From JBFLVU01 sp037444825 (lineage in GTDB: Bacteria > Acidobacteriota > UBA4820 > DSQY01): a stretch of 36,570 nt of DNA. Of the stretch, positions 9,538-17,779 are shown piece after piece (within the stretch, counting starts at the first letter, position 1; every line of letters begins with the position of its first letter). The notes under the pieces are model-generated. The model was not told the origin of the DNA. It saw only the letters and a program-made list of their open reading frames with translations, and did no database searches. The stretch covers positions 1-36,570 of the forward strand of contig JBBILR010000020.1 of NCBI GenBank assembly GCA_037444825.1, read 5' to 3'. Position numbers and translations under genes: made by a program.

Positions 9538-9566
9538 CTATAACACAAGGCGGCCCCGTCGCGCAA
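9538..9566 (-). promoter_or_regulatory. Promoter of mglBA
   Basis: On the minus strand TTGCGC (9566-9561), a 17-nt spacer and TTATAG (9543-9538); an alternative -10 TATAGG uses an 18-nt spacer. It lies between the recR stop and mglB, so mglBA can be expressed independently of the dnaX operon. Confidence 0.55.
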
Positions 9567-9575
9567 CAAACCCCG

Positions 9576-10187
9576 TCAGCCGCCGGAAAAGTCCTTCCGC
9601 CCGGAGAAGGCCCGCGCGAGGGTCTGGGGGTCCACGTACTGGAGGTCGGCCCCCACGGGGAGGCCGTAGGCGATTCGGGTGAGCCTCGCCACCCGGCCTC
9701 CCAGGTGGGCCGCGAGGAAGGCGGCGGTGGCCTCCCCCTCGCCGGTGGGGGGGGTGGCCAGAATCACCTCCTCCACGCCCCCTTCCGCCAGGAGCCCGTC
9801 CAGCGCCGGAAGGCCCAGGTCGTCGGGGCCCACCCCCTTGAGGGGGGAGAGGAGCCCGTGGAGGACGAAGTAGCGCCCCCGGTAGTCCCCCGTCTCCTCC
9901 ACCAGGTAGAGGTCCGCCGCCGTCTCCACCACGCAGAGGGTTTTGGAGTCCCGCCGGGGGTCCTGGCAGAAGGGGCAGGCCTCTCCCGAGCCCCTGTAGA
10001 CCCGGCAGGTGGGGCACCGCTCCACCCGGGAGGCCACCTCCTCCAAGGCGGCGGCCAGTTCCCGGGTCCCTTCGGGCCCGGAGGCCAGCAGGTGAAAGAG
10101 GATCCGCTGGGCGGACTTGGGGCCCACCCCCGGCAGCTTGCGGAGCACCTCCAGACACCGGCGAAGGGGTCCTGGGTAGCGGTTCAC
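9576..10187 (-). CDS. recR: Recombination mediator RecR
   Basis: 203 residues. RecR works with RecF/RecO to load RecA on gapped DNA. The N-terminal helix-hairpin-helix (KLPGVGPKSAQR, 17-28) is followed by a four-cysteine zinc finger (C58, C61, C71, C74) and a Toprim domain (about 81-175). It starts with GTG at 10187 preceded by GAGGGGA, 9 nt after the ybaB stop. It is the last gene of the ffs-dnaX-ybaB-recR block, the same order as in many bacteria. Confidence 0.97.
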   Translation of the reverse strand: MNRYPGPLRRCLEVLRKLPGVGPKSAQRILFHLLASGPEGTRELAAALEEVASRVERCPTCRVYRGSGEACPFCQDPRRDSKTLCVVETAADLYLVEETGDYRGRYFVLHGLLSPLKGVGPDDLGLPALDGLLAEGGVEEVILATPPTGEGEATAAFLAAHLGGRVARLTRIAYGLPVGADLQYVDPQTLARAFSGRKDFSGG

Positions 10188-10196
10188 CGTTTCCCC

Positions 10197-10496
10197 TCAG
10201 ATCCCGGGAAGGCCCAGCCCGGCTCCCAGGCCGCCGAGGCGGCTCTGGAGTTCTTCGTCCACCTTCGTTCCGGCGGCGTTGACGGCGGCGGCCACGAGGT
10301 CCTCCAACATCTCCTTCTCGGAAGGGGCGAGGAGGGAAGGATCGATCCGCACGGAGAGCACGGATTTCTGCCCGTTCATCCGCACGCTGACCATGCCCCC
10401 GCCGGAGGAGGCCTCCACCGAAAGCGCCTCCATCTCCTGCTGGACCTTCTCCTGCATCTTCTGGGCCTGTTTGAGGAGCTTATTCAGGTTCGGCAT
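10197..10496 (-). CDS. YbaB/EbfC family nucleoid-associated protein
   Basis: 99 residues, the usual size of this family. These proteins are DNA-binding dimers of the nucleoid. The N-terminal part is a helix rich in Lys, Gln and Met (MPNLNKLLKQAQKMQ). The central segment matches the family (VSVRMNGQKSVLSVRIDP). The start at 10496 has GGGAGGAG 3 nt upstream and lies inside the 3' end of dnaX, overlapping it by 17 nt; an earlier in-frame start at 10529 would add 11 residues that do not fit the family. The overlap suggests translational coupling to dnaX. Confidence 0.95.
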   Translation of the reverse strand: MPNLNKLLKQAQKMQEKVQQEMEALSVEASSGGGMVSVRMNGQKSVLSVRIDPSLLAPSEKEMLEDLVAAAVNAAGTKVDEELQSRLGGLGAGLGLPGI

Positions 10497-12129
10497 CGTC
10501 TCCTCCCGGGGCGGAAGGCGGGGGAGCAAGGGGACGAACCTCCACCACCTGGCCGCCCATCCTCCGCACGATCTTCTCCACGGCGGGCCCGTGCCGCGGC
10601 GCCTCCGGCTTGGCGGGACGGGGCTCGAGGTCGTCGTCCCGGGTCTCCACCGAGACGGAACCGGAAAAGCCGGCCTCCCGGGCGGCCTCCCGGAGGCTTC
10701 GCAGGGACTCCTCCGAGGTCAGAAAGGCCTGGGCGGCCTTGGCCCCCGCGGGCAGGGCGACGTGGAGAACCCCGTCGGGGTCGACGGAAAGGGAGGCCGC
10801 GTCCAGAAAGCTCCCGGCCAGCGGGACTTTGGAGGAGGCTCTGCGGCGGAACTCCTCCACCCGCGCGTCTCTCCCTTCCAGGGAGGCCGCCTCCTTTTCG
10901 TCCATGCGCTTGAAGGGAATAAGGCCGGTGAAGCGAAAGCCGCTTTCCCCTCCTCCCTCCGGGGCCCTGGACACGGAACCCTCCGCCGGCGGGGGGACCG
11001 CGGGGGCCGGGCGCTGGGAAAGGAGGAGGTCCAGGGGCAGAATCCGGGGAAGGTGGGCGGCCTTCACCAGCTGGAGCTCCACCAGCGCCTCGGGGTCCGG
11101 GGAACCGGCCAGGCGCTGGCGGGTGGAGGCCACCAGGTCGGAGAGCCGGAGCAAGTCCTCCAAGGAGGCCGCGTTCGCCGTCTCGCGCAGGCGCGGGGGC
11201 ACCTCTCCGGGTTCGGCCCCCAGCCGAACCCGGACCGCCCGCCGGACCATCCCGTCGAAGTCCTCCAGGAAGCGCCCCAGATCCTGGCCCCGGTCCCTCA
11301 GCTGGTCCACGAAGGCCACGGCCCCGGCGGCGTTTCCGGTGAGGACCGCATCCAGGAGACCCAGGAGGGCTTCCCGGCCCACCACGCCCAGCACCTCGGA
11401 GGTCTCCGCCTCGGTGAGGGGCCCGTCGGCGTAGGCCAGGAGGCGGTCCAGGAGGGTGAGGCTGTCCCGGACCGAGCCGTCCCCGGCCCGGGCCACCAGC
11501 TCCAGAGCCTGGGGCTCGGCCTCGATGGCCGCGCGGGCGCAGAGGTCCTTGAGAAAGCGAAGGATGCGGCTCTCCGGAACCCTCCGGAACTGGAAGTGCT
11601 GGGCCCGGCTGTGGATCGTTTCGGGGATCTTGTGGGGCTCGGTGGTGGCCAGGATGAAGACCACGTGCGGCGGAGGCTCCTCCAGGGTCTTGAGAAGGGC
11701 GTTGAAGGCCGCCGTGGAGAGCATGTGGACTTCGTCGATGATGAAGACCTTGAAGCGGTCCCGGGCCGGCATGTACCGCGCCACCTGCATGAGGTCCCGG
11801 GCCTCCTCCGCCTTGGTGTGGGTGGCGCCGTCGATCTCGAGGACGTCCAGGCTTCCCCCCCGGCCGATCTCCTCGCAGGAGGGGCAGGCGTTGCAGGGCT
11901 GCGGGGTGGGGGCCGAAACGGCGTGGCAGTTGAGCCCTTTGCTGAAAATCCGGGCGGCCGTCGTCTTCCCGACGCCGCGGATCCCGGAAAAGATGTAGGC
12001 CGGGTGGATCTTGCCGGAGGAGAGGGCGTTCTTCAGGGTGCGGACCACCGCCTCCTGGCCCACCATCTCGTCGAAGGTGCGCGGGCGGTACCGACGAGCC
12101 AGCGCCTGGTGCGAGCCGGTCTGCTCCAT
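10480..12129 (-). CDS. dnaX: DNA polymerase III subunit gamma/tau
   Basis: The clamp-loader ATPase of the replicative polymerase, 549 residues. The AAA+ domain has Walker A G-I-R-G-V-G-K-T (49-56), zinc ligands C68, C79, C82, C85, and Walker B with D132-E133 (IIDEVHML). The usual S-R-C arginine-finger motif reads S-R-A (TIHSRAQHF), a Cys-to-Ala change that keeps the Arg. A Pro-rich linker (about 365-395) leads to the tau-like C-terminus. I see no A-rich slippery run of the kind that makes gamma by frameshifting in other bacteria, so perhaps only one product is made. The SRP RNA gene lies just upstream; ybaB overlaps its 3' end. Confidence 0.96.
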   Translation of the reverse strand: MEQTGSHQALARRYRPRTFDEMVGQEAVVRTLKNALSSGKIHPAYIFSGIRGVGKTTAARIFSKGLNCHAVSAPTPQPCNACPSCEEIGRGGSLDVLEIDGATHTKAEEARDLMQVARYMPARDRFKVFIIDEVHMLSTAAFNALLKTLEEPPPHVVFILATTEPHKIPETIHSRAQHFQFRRVPESRILRFLKDLCARAAIEAEPQALELVARAGDGSVRDSLTLLDRLLAYADGPLTEAETSEVLGVVGREALLGLLDAVLTGNAAGAVAFVDQLRDRGQDLGRFLEDFDGMVRRAVRVRLGAEPGEVPPRLRETANAASLEDLLRLSDLVASTRQRLAGSPDPEALVELQLVKAAHLPRILPLDLLLSQRPAPAVPPPAEGSVSRAPEGGGESGFRFTGLIPFKRMDEKEAASLEGRDARVEEFRRRASSKVPLAGSFLDAASLSVDPDGVLHVALPAGAKAAQAFLTSEESLRSLREAAREAGFSGSVSVETRDDDLEPRPAKPEAPRHGPAVEKIVRRMGGQVVEVRPLAPPPSAPGGDDAEPE

Positions 12130-12180
12130 GGTCCCCTCGAAGGCCTCCTTCCGGCCCGGCCAGAGTGCCCGAAAATGGTA

Positions 12181-12282
12181 TGGGGTTCAAGCGACCTGCG
12201 GCACACGGGCGGGCTGCTTACCGTTGCTCCCTTCCGGGCCTGGCGGGGTTCGCAGGGCTCGTTGCACAGGGCTCGAACCCCA
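12181..12282 (-). ncRNA. ffs: Signal recognition particle RNA (small bacterial type)
   Basis: Read on the minus strand, the RNA starts TGGGGTTC and ends in the exact complement GAACCCCA, giving one long hairpin. The apical part carries the signature of domain IV, GCCAGGCCCGGAAGGGAGCA, where the GGAA tetraloop and the following asymmetric loop bind Ffh. About 102 nt, the length of 4.5S-type RNAs. It lies directly upstream of dnaX, as in Bacillus. The true 5' end may be some 20 nt earlier, given the -10 element at 12313-12318. Confidence 0.93.
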
Positions 12283-12312
12283 CAAGGGTGGGCCGAAACC
12301 CGTACCGCGCTC

Positions 12313-12318
12313 AGTATA
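12313..12318 (-). promoter_or_regulatory. -10 element upstream of ffs
   Basis: TATACT on the minus strand, placing transcription start near 12306, about 24 nt before the predicted SRP RNA stem. No -35 is found at the normal distance (TTGCGG is only 12 nt and TTGCGC 23 nt upstream), so the assignment is tentative. Confidence 0.4.
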
Positions 12319-12460
12319 CCCCCGTCTCCCCCGCAAGGGTAGCGCAAGGAGCTTCGCTCCATCCCGCACGAGGGGGCGGTCCTCCCGAAGGCCTTGGCCC
12401 CCACGGCCCGGAGCGCCTTCAAGGGCCCGGCGCTTCGCCCGTTCCTGGCTCGGGGCGCCT

Positions 12461-14029
12461 TCACCGTTTCAGGCACCGGGAGAAGAAGCGCAGGACCGCC
12501 GGCAGCGCCTTCACCCGCTCCCACGGCCTTCCGGCCAGGAGGAGGAGCAGGGCGGAGACCCCTCCGTACACCCCCCGGTCGTGGGGGTGCCACCAGGGGG
12601 CCCGCGGCAGGCGGGAAAGGAGGTCGTCCACCACCACCTGGGGCTGGGTCATTTCCGCGAAGCCTTCGGCACCGTGGGTCCGCCCCAGCCCCGACTCCTT
12701 GAAGCCGCCCCAGGGGGTCTCCGGCAGGCCGTGGCTCATGAGGTGGTCGTTGAGGGTGACCACCCCAGCCTGGAGCCTCCGGGCCAGGGCCCGGGCCCGG
12801 CGGCGGTTCCGAGACCATACGGAGGCGGTGAGGCCGTAGTTGGAGTCGTTGGCCAGGGCCACCGCCTCCTCCATGTCCCGGACCTTCATCACCCCCACCA
12901 CCGGCCCGAAGGTCTCCTCCCGCATGACCCGCATGGAGTGGTCCACCTGGGTGAGGACCACCATGGGGTGAAAGAGGCCGGGGGTTCCCTCGGGGGCCGG
13001 GGCGCGGGCGGCGACGCGGGCCCCCCGGGCCACCGCCTCCTCCACGTGGGCCTTCACCGTCTCGAGCTGCCGGGAGGTGGTCATGGCCCCCACGTCCACG
13101 CCGTCCCCCCCGTCTCCTCCCACCCGCAGGGCCCGGACCCGGGCGGCCAGCTTCTCCACGAAGGCGTCGTACACCTTTTCGTGGACGTAGATGCGCTCCA
13201 CCCCGCCGCAGGACTGGCCGCAGTTCTGGAAGCCCGCCCAGACGGCGCCGGCGGCGGCCCGGTCCAGGTCGGCGTCCTCGCAGACCAGCATGGGGTCGTT
13301 GCCGCCCAGTTCGAGGCAGAGGGGCGTCAGCGTCTTCGCCGCCAGGGCCATGAGTTCCTTCCCCACGGAGGTGGACCCGGTGAAGAAGAGCTTGTCCACC
13401 CCGGCCTCCAGAAAGGCGGGGCCGGCCTCCCGCCCCGGGAGGTTCACGAAGGCGAAGAGGCCGTCGGGGAGGTCGGCCGCCTCGAAGCAGGCGAAGAGAC
13501 GCCGCCCCACCAGCTGGGTCTCGGAGGCGGTCTTGAGGACCACGCCGTTCCCCGCCAGGAGCGCCATGACCACCTCCGAGAAGGGGATGGCGAAGGGGTA
13601 GTTCCAGGGGGAGACGATCCCCACCACCCCCCACGGGACCCGGACCACCCGGCTTCGCTTGTGGGCCAGGAGCAAGGTGGCCGGCCGCGGCCGAGACGGG
13701 GCGAGGAAGCGGGGGGCCTTCCGGATGTAGTAACGGAGGGCGAGGACGGCGGGAAGGACCTCGGTGGCCAGGGCGTCGGTGCGGGTCTTCCCGTTGTCCA
13801 GGTGGATGGCTTCCGCCAGCGCGTCGGCCTCCCGAAGGAGCCGGCCCAGTACCGGCTTCAGCCTTCGTCCCCTCTCGCGGGGGGGAAGGGTTCCCCAGAG
13901 GCGCTGGGCCTCGCGGGCGCGCCCCACCGCCGCTCGCACCGCCTCGGCGTCGTCCAGGGGCGAGTGGCCCAGAATCTCCCCCGTGGCGGGGTTCACGATG
14001 GGCGTGGCCCTTCCTTCGGAATTCTTCAT
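12461..14029 (-). CDS. Aldehyde dehydrogenase with hydrophobic C-terminal tail
   Basis: An NAD(P)-dependent aldehyde dehydrogenase of 522 residues. PWNYP with N143, E240 in LELGG and the catalytic C274 in NCGQSC are all present. The last 40 or so residues add a hydrophobic stretch (GGVSALLLLLAG) and a basic end, as in membrane-attached fatty aldehyde dehydrogenases, so it may act on long-chain aldehydes at the membrane; substrate is not proven. The start at 14029 (MKNSEGRATPIVNP) fits the family and has GGGGGGAAG upstream; the open frame continues to 14230 but that part is Pro/Gly/Arg-rich and unsupported. It follows the PilZ gene by 23 nt on the same strand and may be co-transcribed. Confidence 0.9.
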   Translation of the reverse strand: MKNSEGRATPIVNPATGEILGHSPLDDAEAVRAAVGRAREAQRLWGTLPPRERGRRLKPVLGRLLREADALAEAIHLDNGKTRTDALATEVLPAVLALRYYIRKAPRFLAPSRPRPATLLLAHKRSRVVRVPWGVVGIVSPWNYPFAIPFSEVVMALLAGNGVVLKTASETQLVGRRLFACFEAADLPDGLFAFVNLPGREAGPAFLEAGVDKLFFTGSTSVGKELMALAAKTLTPLCLELGGNDPMLVCEDADLDRAAAGAVWAGFQNCGQSCGGVERIYVHEKVYDAFVEKLAARVRALRVGGDGGDGVDVGAMTTSRQLETVKAHVEEAVARGARVAARAPAPEGTPGLFHPMVVLTQVDHSMRVMREETFGPVVGVMKVRDMEEAVALANDSNYGLTASVWSRNRRRARALARRLQAGVVTLNDHLMSHGLPETPWGGFKESGLGRTHGAEGFAEMTQPQVVVDDLLSRLPRAPWWHPHDRGVYGGVSALLLLLAGRPWERVKALPAVLRFFSRCLKR

Positions 14030-14052
14030 GGCTTCCCCCCCGAAAGCGACGT

Positions 14053-14433
14053 TCAGGAACCCGGCCCTTCCCGGCCGGGACGAAAGCGGACCTCGCCGAC
14101 CCTCTTCCGCCTTGCCTCCAAACCCAGGGCGGAGAGGAGGCCCGGGGCCGGCCGGTCGAACTCCAGCCCCGCGCGGTACAGGAGGGCGCCTTCCCAGGCG
14201 CCTTCCCGTCTCCGGCCATGGACGCGGCACCGGCGGACCGTGGCCCGCATGGGGATCTCCCCCTGGTCCGCCCGGAACACCACCTCCACCCGGCTCCGGA
14301 TGGGCAGAGGAACGTCGGCCTCGACCTGAACCCCCCGCGCACTCAGGTCCAGAACCCGTACGGCCAAGCCGGGCCGGAGCCGGGCCGGAAGCGGCGCTTC
14401 GGGGGCGACCCTGGGGACCGAGCGCTGATCCAT
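14053..14433 (-). CDS. PilZ domain protein
   Basis: 126 residues. The two cyclic-di-GMP-binding motifs are visible: Q-R-S-V-P-R near the N-terminus (R-x3-R) and D-L-S-A-R-G-V (D/N-x-S-x2-G) about 30 residues later. PilZ proteins relay cyclic-di-GMP levels to motility, secretion or polysaccharide targets. The start at 14433 keeps the R-x3-R motif at the N-terminus; an earlier in-frame start at 14481 is possible. A moderate promoter candidate TGGACG-N17-TACATT (14480-14452, minus) lies upstream. It is divergent from the SpoIIE phosphatase gene and followed by the aldehyde dehydrogenase gene. Confidence 0.8.
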   Translation of the reverse strand: MDQRSVPRVAPEAPLPARLRPGLAVRVLDLSARGVQVEADVPLPIRSRVEVVFRADQGEIPMRATVRRCRVHGRRREGAWEGALLYRAGLEFDRPAPGLLSALGLEARRKRVGEVRFRPGREGPGS

Positions 14434-14553
14434 GGCGATCCCTACAGGGGGAATGTAGCGCCCTTTGGGCGGCCCGTCCACGGTGCCGCCCCGGGGAGGA
14501 GCGCCTGGACCGGGGTTTCCGCCCGGCCGCTTTCCCTTTAGTGCGGCCTTTCC

Positions 14554-14582
14554 TTGCGCCGGGTGGAAGCCTCCTCTATCCT
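14554..14582 (+). promoter_or_regulatory. Promoter of SpoIIE phosphatase, leaderless
   Basis: TTGCGC (14554-14559), 17-nt spacer, TATCCT (14577-14582). Only 6 nt separate the -10 from the ATG at 14589 and no Shine-Dalgarno sequence is present, so transcription and translation should start at the same base. Confidence 0.55.
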
Positions 14583-14588
14583 GCTTCC

Positions 14589-16985
14589 ATGGAGTTTCGG
14601 CGGATTCTCGGCACCCTCCTCCTGGCCCTCGCCGCGGCGGCGGGGGCGGCGGTTTACTTCCTGCGGGTCTCGCCGGAGGTCAACGCCCCCTTGGGGCTCG
14701 ACCGCTTCGACGAAGGGGAGGTCCGGGAGAGGGTTCTGGCCACCTCCCAGCGCCTGCTGGAGACGGCGGATCCTTTGGAAGTTCGCCTCTCCCAGCGGTC
14801 GGACACCGAAACCCTCCGTCGGATGCAGCAGCTTTTCGGCTTTCGGGCCACCCTCCACTGGACCTCCCGCGAGGTCCCCGTTCAGAGTTGGGTCTACCGG
14901 GTCTACGACCGGCACCGGCTTTCCCTTCGCAATCCCCTGGCCGGAGCGGCCCCTCTTCTGGAGGCGGAGGTCTCCAGCTCCGGCCAGATCCTGGCCCTGA
15001 CCATCCCCCCCCGGAAAGAGGCCGCCCCTCAGCACCTCACGGCGGAGGAGGCCCTGGAGGCTTCCCGGCGGCTTCTCCGGGTGCTGGGGGTGGACGTGGG
15101 GGAGCTCACGCTGGTCTCCACCCGGACCGGGGAGGAAGAGAGCCGCCAGACCTTCGACTTCACCTGGAAGCAGCCCGTTCGGGGCCTCCCGGGGCTCACC
15201 TACCAGTTCACCGTCCAGCTCCAGTCGGGGTACCTGACCAGCTTCCACAAGAAGCCGCTCCTTGCCGACGACGACGGAGGGGACCTGGTCGGCGCCCTCG
15301 TGGTGCCGCTTCTCTCGGGAGGAGTCTGGGTTTTCCTGGTCCTGGCCGCCCTCTTTCTTCTGGTCCAGAAGCTCCGGAGGGACGAGGTGGACGTGGGCCA
15401 CGCCCAGAAGGTGGCCTTGGCCGCCGGGGCGCTCACCCTGGCGCGGTTTCTGACCCTCCCCATGGGAGGCCCCCTGGAAACGATCCTCGTCGCGGCGCTC
15501 CTGGCCCTTCTGTCCGCCCTCTTCTACGCCCTGGTCTGGGCCGTGGCCGAATCCTTCCTCCGCCCCTCCTTCGGAACCCATCTGAGGGACACCGACCTTC
15601 TCCTCGGAGGCCACCTGGTGGTCCGGGAGACGGCCCGGCGGCTTCTCTGGGCCGCCGCCCTCGGAACCGCTCTTCTCTGGGTCCCGGTGGCCTTTCACGC
15701 GTTGGCCGCGGCGGAGGCGCCTTCGCGCCTGACCTTCATGCCCGCCGTCCTGGACTTCTCCAACCTCCGCTTTCCCGGCGGCCTTCTCGGAAACGCCCTC
15801 CTGGGCCCCCTCCCCGCCTCCTTCCTCACGGCCGTTCCCTTCCTGGGGATCCTCTACCCCTTCCTGCGGTCCCGCTTCTCCACCCCCGTCGCCTGGGGGC
15901 TTTTTTCCCTCCTTTTCGCCCTCGCCACCGTCCCCCTCTCCCCCTACGGCCCCGCCGTCGCCGCCGGCACGGCCCAGCTTCTCGTGGGAGCCGCCCTCTT
16001 TGCCGCCATGGAGCGGACGGGCCTTCTGGGGGGCATCCTGACCCTCCTCTTCCCCCAGGCCCTGGCCAACGCCGCCCTCCTGCTCACCGCCCGGCTGCCG
16101 TCGGCTCTCGTGCAGGGGTGGATCGCCGTGGGCCTCTTCGCCGCGGCGGCCTTGGGCCTCTCCTACGCGGCGGTCTTCGGGCGGCCGGCCTCGGTCCTCC
16201 GGAGCTACGAACCCGACTACCTCGCCCGCCTTCGGGAGCGGGAGCGCTTCGCCCGGGAGCTGGAAATCGCCAAAGGGTTGCAGGAGCGCTTTCTCCCCAA
16301 GGACCTCCCCCACATCCCCGGGTTTTCCCTGGCCACGGCCTGCGTCCCCGCCATGGAGGTGGGAGGCGACACCTTCGACTTCCTCCCCCTCCCGGGGGGG
16401 CGCTGGCTCCTCCTCGTGGGGGACATCTCCGGCAAGGGGGTCAAGGCGGCCTTCTACATGACGCTGATCAAGGGCCTCCTCCACGCCCTGGCCCTCGGCG
16501 AGGGAGACCACCGGGAGATCTTGAGGCGCCTCAACGCCCTCTTCCGCTCCCAGAGCGAGCCGGGGACCTTCCTGACCCTCCTGGCGGTGGTCCTCCATCC
16601 CCCTACCCGGTCCGCCCGCATCGTCTCCGCCGGCCACAACCCCCCCTTCCTTCTCACCGCCACCGGCCCCACCCTCCTTTCCCCCCGGGGTCTCGTTCTG
16701 GGGCTCCTGGGGGACGATGCCTTCCTGAAAAGCCTTCAGGAGGTGGAGGTCACCCTGGACCCCGGGGAGACCCTCCTCCTCTACACCGACGGCGTCACCG
16801 AGGCCATGAACCGCGACTGCGAGGAGTACGGCATGGACCGCCTCCGGCGATGCCTCGAAAAGGTTCTGGATCTCCCCCCCCGCAAGGTGGTGGAGGCGGT
16901 CCTCGAGGACGTGGCCCGCTTCCAGGGGGAGGCGCGCCAAGCCGACGACCTCACGCTGCTGGCGGTGTGCTGCCATGGATCGTGA
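14589..16985 (+). CDS. Membrane-anchored SpoIIE/RsbU-type serine phosphatase
   Basis: 798 residues. One N-terminal membrane helix (about 6-26) is followed by a predicted extracytoplasmic domain (27-230, with a PepSY-like stretch YQFTVQLQSGYLTSFH), then a block of hydrophobic segments (about 235-540), a charged coiled linker (RLRERERFARELEIAKGLQERFLP) and a PP2C/SpoIIE phosphatase domain. Phosphatase metal ligands are D594 in GGDTFDF, D612 in VGDISGKG and D786-D787 in QADDLTLL. Such proteins sense a signal and dephosphorylate an anti-sigma-factor antagonist. No antagonist or kinase gene is nearby. The open frame extends far upstream, but the ATG at 14589 begins the hydrophobic anchor and sits at a leaderless promoter. 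larB overlaps its last 11 nt. Confidence 0.88.
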   Translation: MEFRRILGTLLLALAAAAGAAVYFLRVSPEVNAPLGLDRFDEGEVRERVLATSQRLLETADPLEVRLSQRSDTETLRRMQQLFGFRATLHWTSREVPVQSWVYRVYDRHRLSLRNPLAGAAPLLEAEVSSSGQILALTIPPRKEAAPQHLTAEEALEASRRLLRVLGVDVGELTLVSTRTGEEESRQTFDFTWKQPVRGLPGLTYQFTVQLQSGYLTSFHKKPLLADDDGGDLVGALVVPLLSGGVWVFLVLAALFLLVQKLRRDEVDVGHAQKVALAAGALTLARFLTLPMGGPLETILVAALLALLSALFYALVWAVAESFLRPSFGTHLRDTDLLLGGHLVVRETARRLLWAAALGTALLWVPVAFHALAAAEAPSRLTFMPAVLDFSNLRFPGGLLGNALLGPLPASFLTAVPFLGILYPFLRSRFSTPVAWGLFSLLFALATVPLSPYGPAVAAGTAQLLVGAALFAAMERTGLLGGILTLLFPQALANAALLLTARLPSALVQGWIAVGLFAAAALGLSYAAVFGRPASVLRSYEPDYLARLRERERFARELEIAKGLQERFLPKDLPHIPGFSLATACVPAMEVGGDTFDFLPLPGGRWLLLVGDISGKGVKAAFYMTLIKGLLHALALGEGDHREILRRLNALFRSQSEPGTFLTLLAVVLHPPTRSARIVSAGHNPPFLLTATGPTLLSPRGLVLGLLGDDAFLKSLQEVEVTLDPGETLLLYTDGVTEAMNRDCEEYGMDRLRRCLEKVLDLPPRKVVEAVLEDVARFQGEARQADDLTLLAVCCHGS

Positions 16986-17766
16986 AGCTCTCCTTCGCCT
17001 GCTCCGCCGGGTGGCCCGGGGGGAAGTGGCCCCCGAAGAGGCCCTTCCCCGCCTGAGCCACCTTCCCTTCGAGGATCTGGGCTTCGCCCGCCTGGACCAC
17101 CACCGCCTCCTGAGGCGCGGCTTCCCCGAGGCCGTCTACGGGGAAGGCAAGAGCCCCTCCGAGTTGGTGAAAATCCTCGAAGCCTTCTCGCGGCGGCAGG
17201 TCCCGGCCCTCGTCACCCGCCTGGAGGCACGCCGGGCCGCCGCCCTCCGGCGCACCTTTCCCTCCCTCCTTTACCACCCGAGGGCCCGTCTGGCCTACCT
17301 GGGCCCGGAGCCCGGACCGGGGGAAGGCCTCGTTCTCGTGGTCTCGGGGGGGACCAGCGACGCCGGCGTGGCGGAGGAGGCGTTCTGGACCGCCCGCTAC
17401 CTGGGGGCCCGGGCCGAACTCCGCCTGGACGTGGGGGTGGCCGGCCTCCACCGGCTCACCGCCCTCTCCCCGCTCCTTCAGGAGGCCCGCGTGGTGGTGG
17501 CGGTGGCGGGAATGGAAGGGGCGCTCCCCTCGGTGGTGGCGGGCCTCACCGGGGCACCCGTCATCGGCGTCCCCACCTCCGTGGGGTACGGCGTCCAGGA
17601 CGGCGGCAAGACCCCCCTCTTCTCCATGCTGGCTTCCTGCGTCCCCGGCCTTCTGGTGGTCAACGTGGACGCCGGGTTTTCGGCCGGGTACGCCGCCGCC
17701 CTCCTCAACCGGTTGGCGGAACGGGGAAGCCCCCACGGGCGGCGCCGGCCGCGAAAGCGGGGCTAG
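16975..17766 (+). CDS. larB: LarB, nickel-pincer cofactor biosynthesis
   Basis: 263 residues, normal for LarB (pyridinium-3,5-biscarboxylic acid mononucleotide synthase), which carboxylates and hydrolyses nicotinic acid adenine dinucleotide in the first step of nickel-pincer cofactor synthesis. The C-terminal half is PurE-like, with SGGTSDAGVAEEA (about 125-137) and GMEGALPSVVAGL. The N-terminal half matches the family (EDLGFARLDHHRLLRRGFPEA is typical). It overlaps the phosphatase gene by 11 nt, suggesting coupling. larC, larE and a lactate-racemase-type larA are not in the window, so it is an orphan here; the partners may lie elsewhere. Confidence 0.92.
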   Translation: MDREALLRLLRRVARGEVAPEEALPRLSHLPFEDLGFARLDHHRLLRRGFPEAVYGEGKSPSELVKILEAFSRRQVPALVTRLEARRAAALRRTFPSLLYHPRARLAYLGPEPGPGEGLVLVVSGGTSDAGVAEEAFWTARYLGARAELRLDVGVAGLHRLTALSPLLQEARVVVAVAGMEGALPSVVAGLTGAPVIGVPTSVGYGVQDGGKTPLFSMLASCVPGLLVVNVDAGFSAGYAAALLNRLAERGSPHGRRRPRKRG

Positions 17767-17779
17767 CTGCGGCCTTGCC

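Noticed and set aside
13764..14588. N-terminal extension of the SpoIIE phosphatase
   Set aside because: It runs opposite the aldehyde dehydrogenase and PilZ genes; the protein begins with a membrane helix at 14589 next to a promoter.
14465..17056. An 863-codon open frame over the phosphatase and larB
   Set aside because: Low-complexity Pro/Gly/Arg product, a GC-driven shadow.
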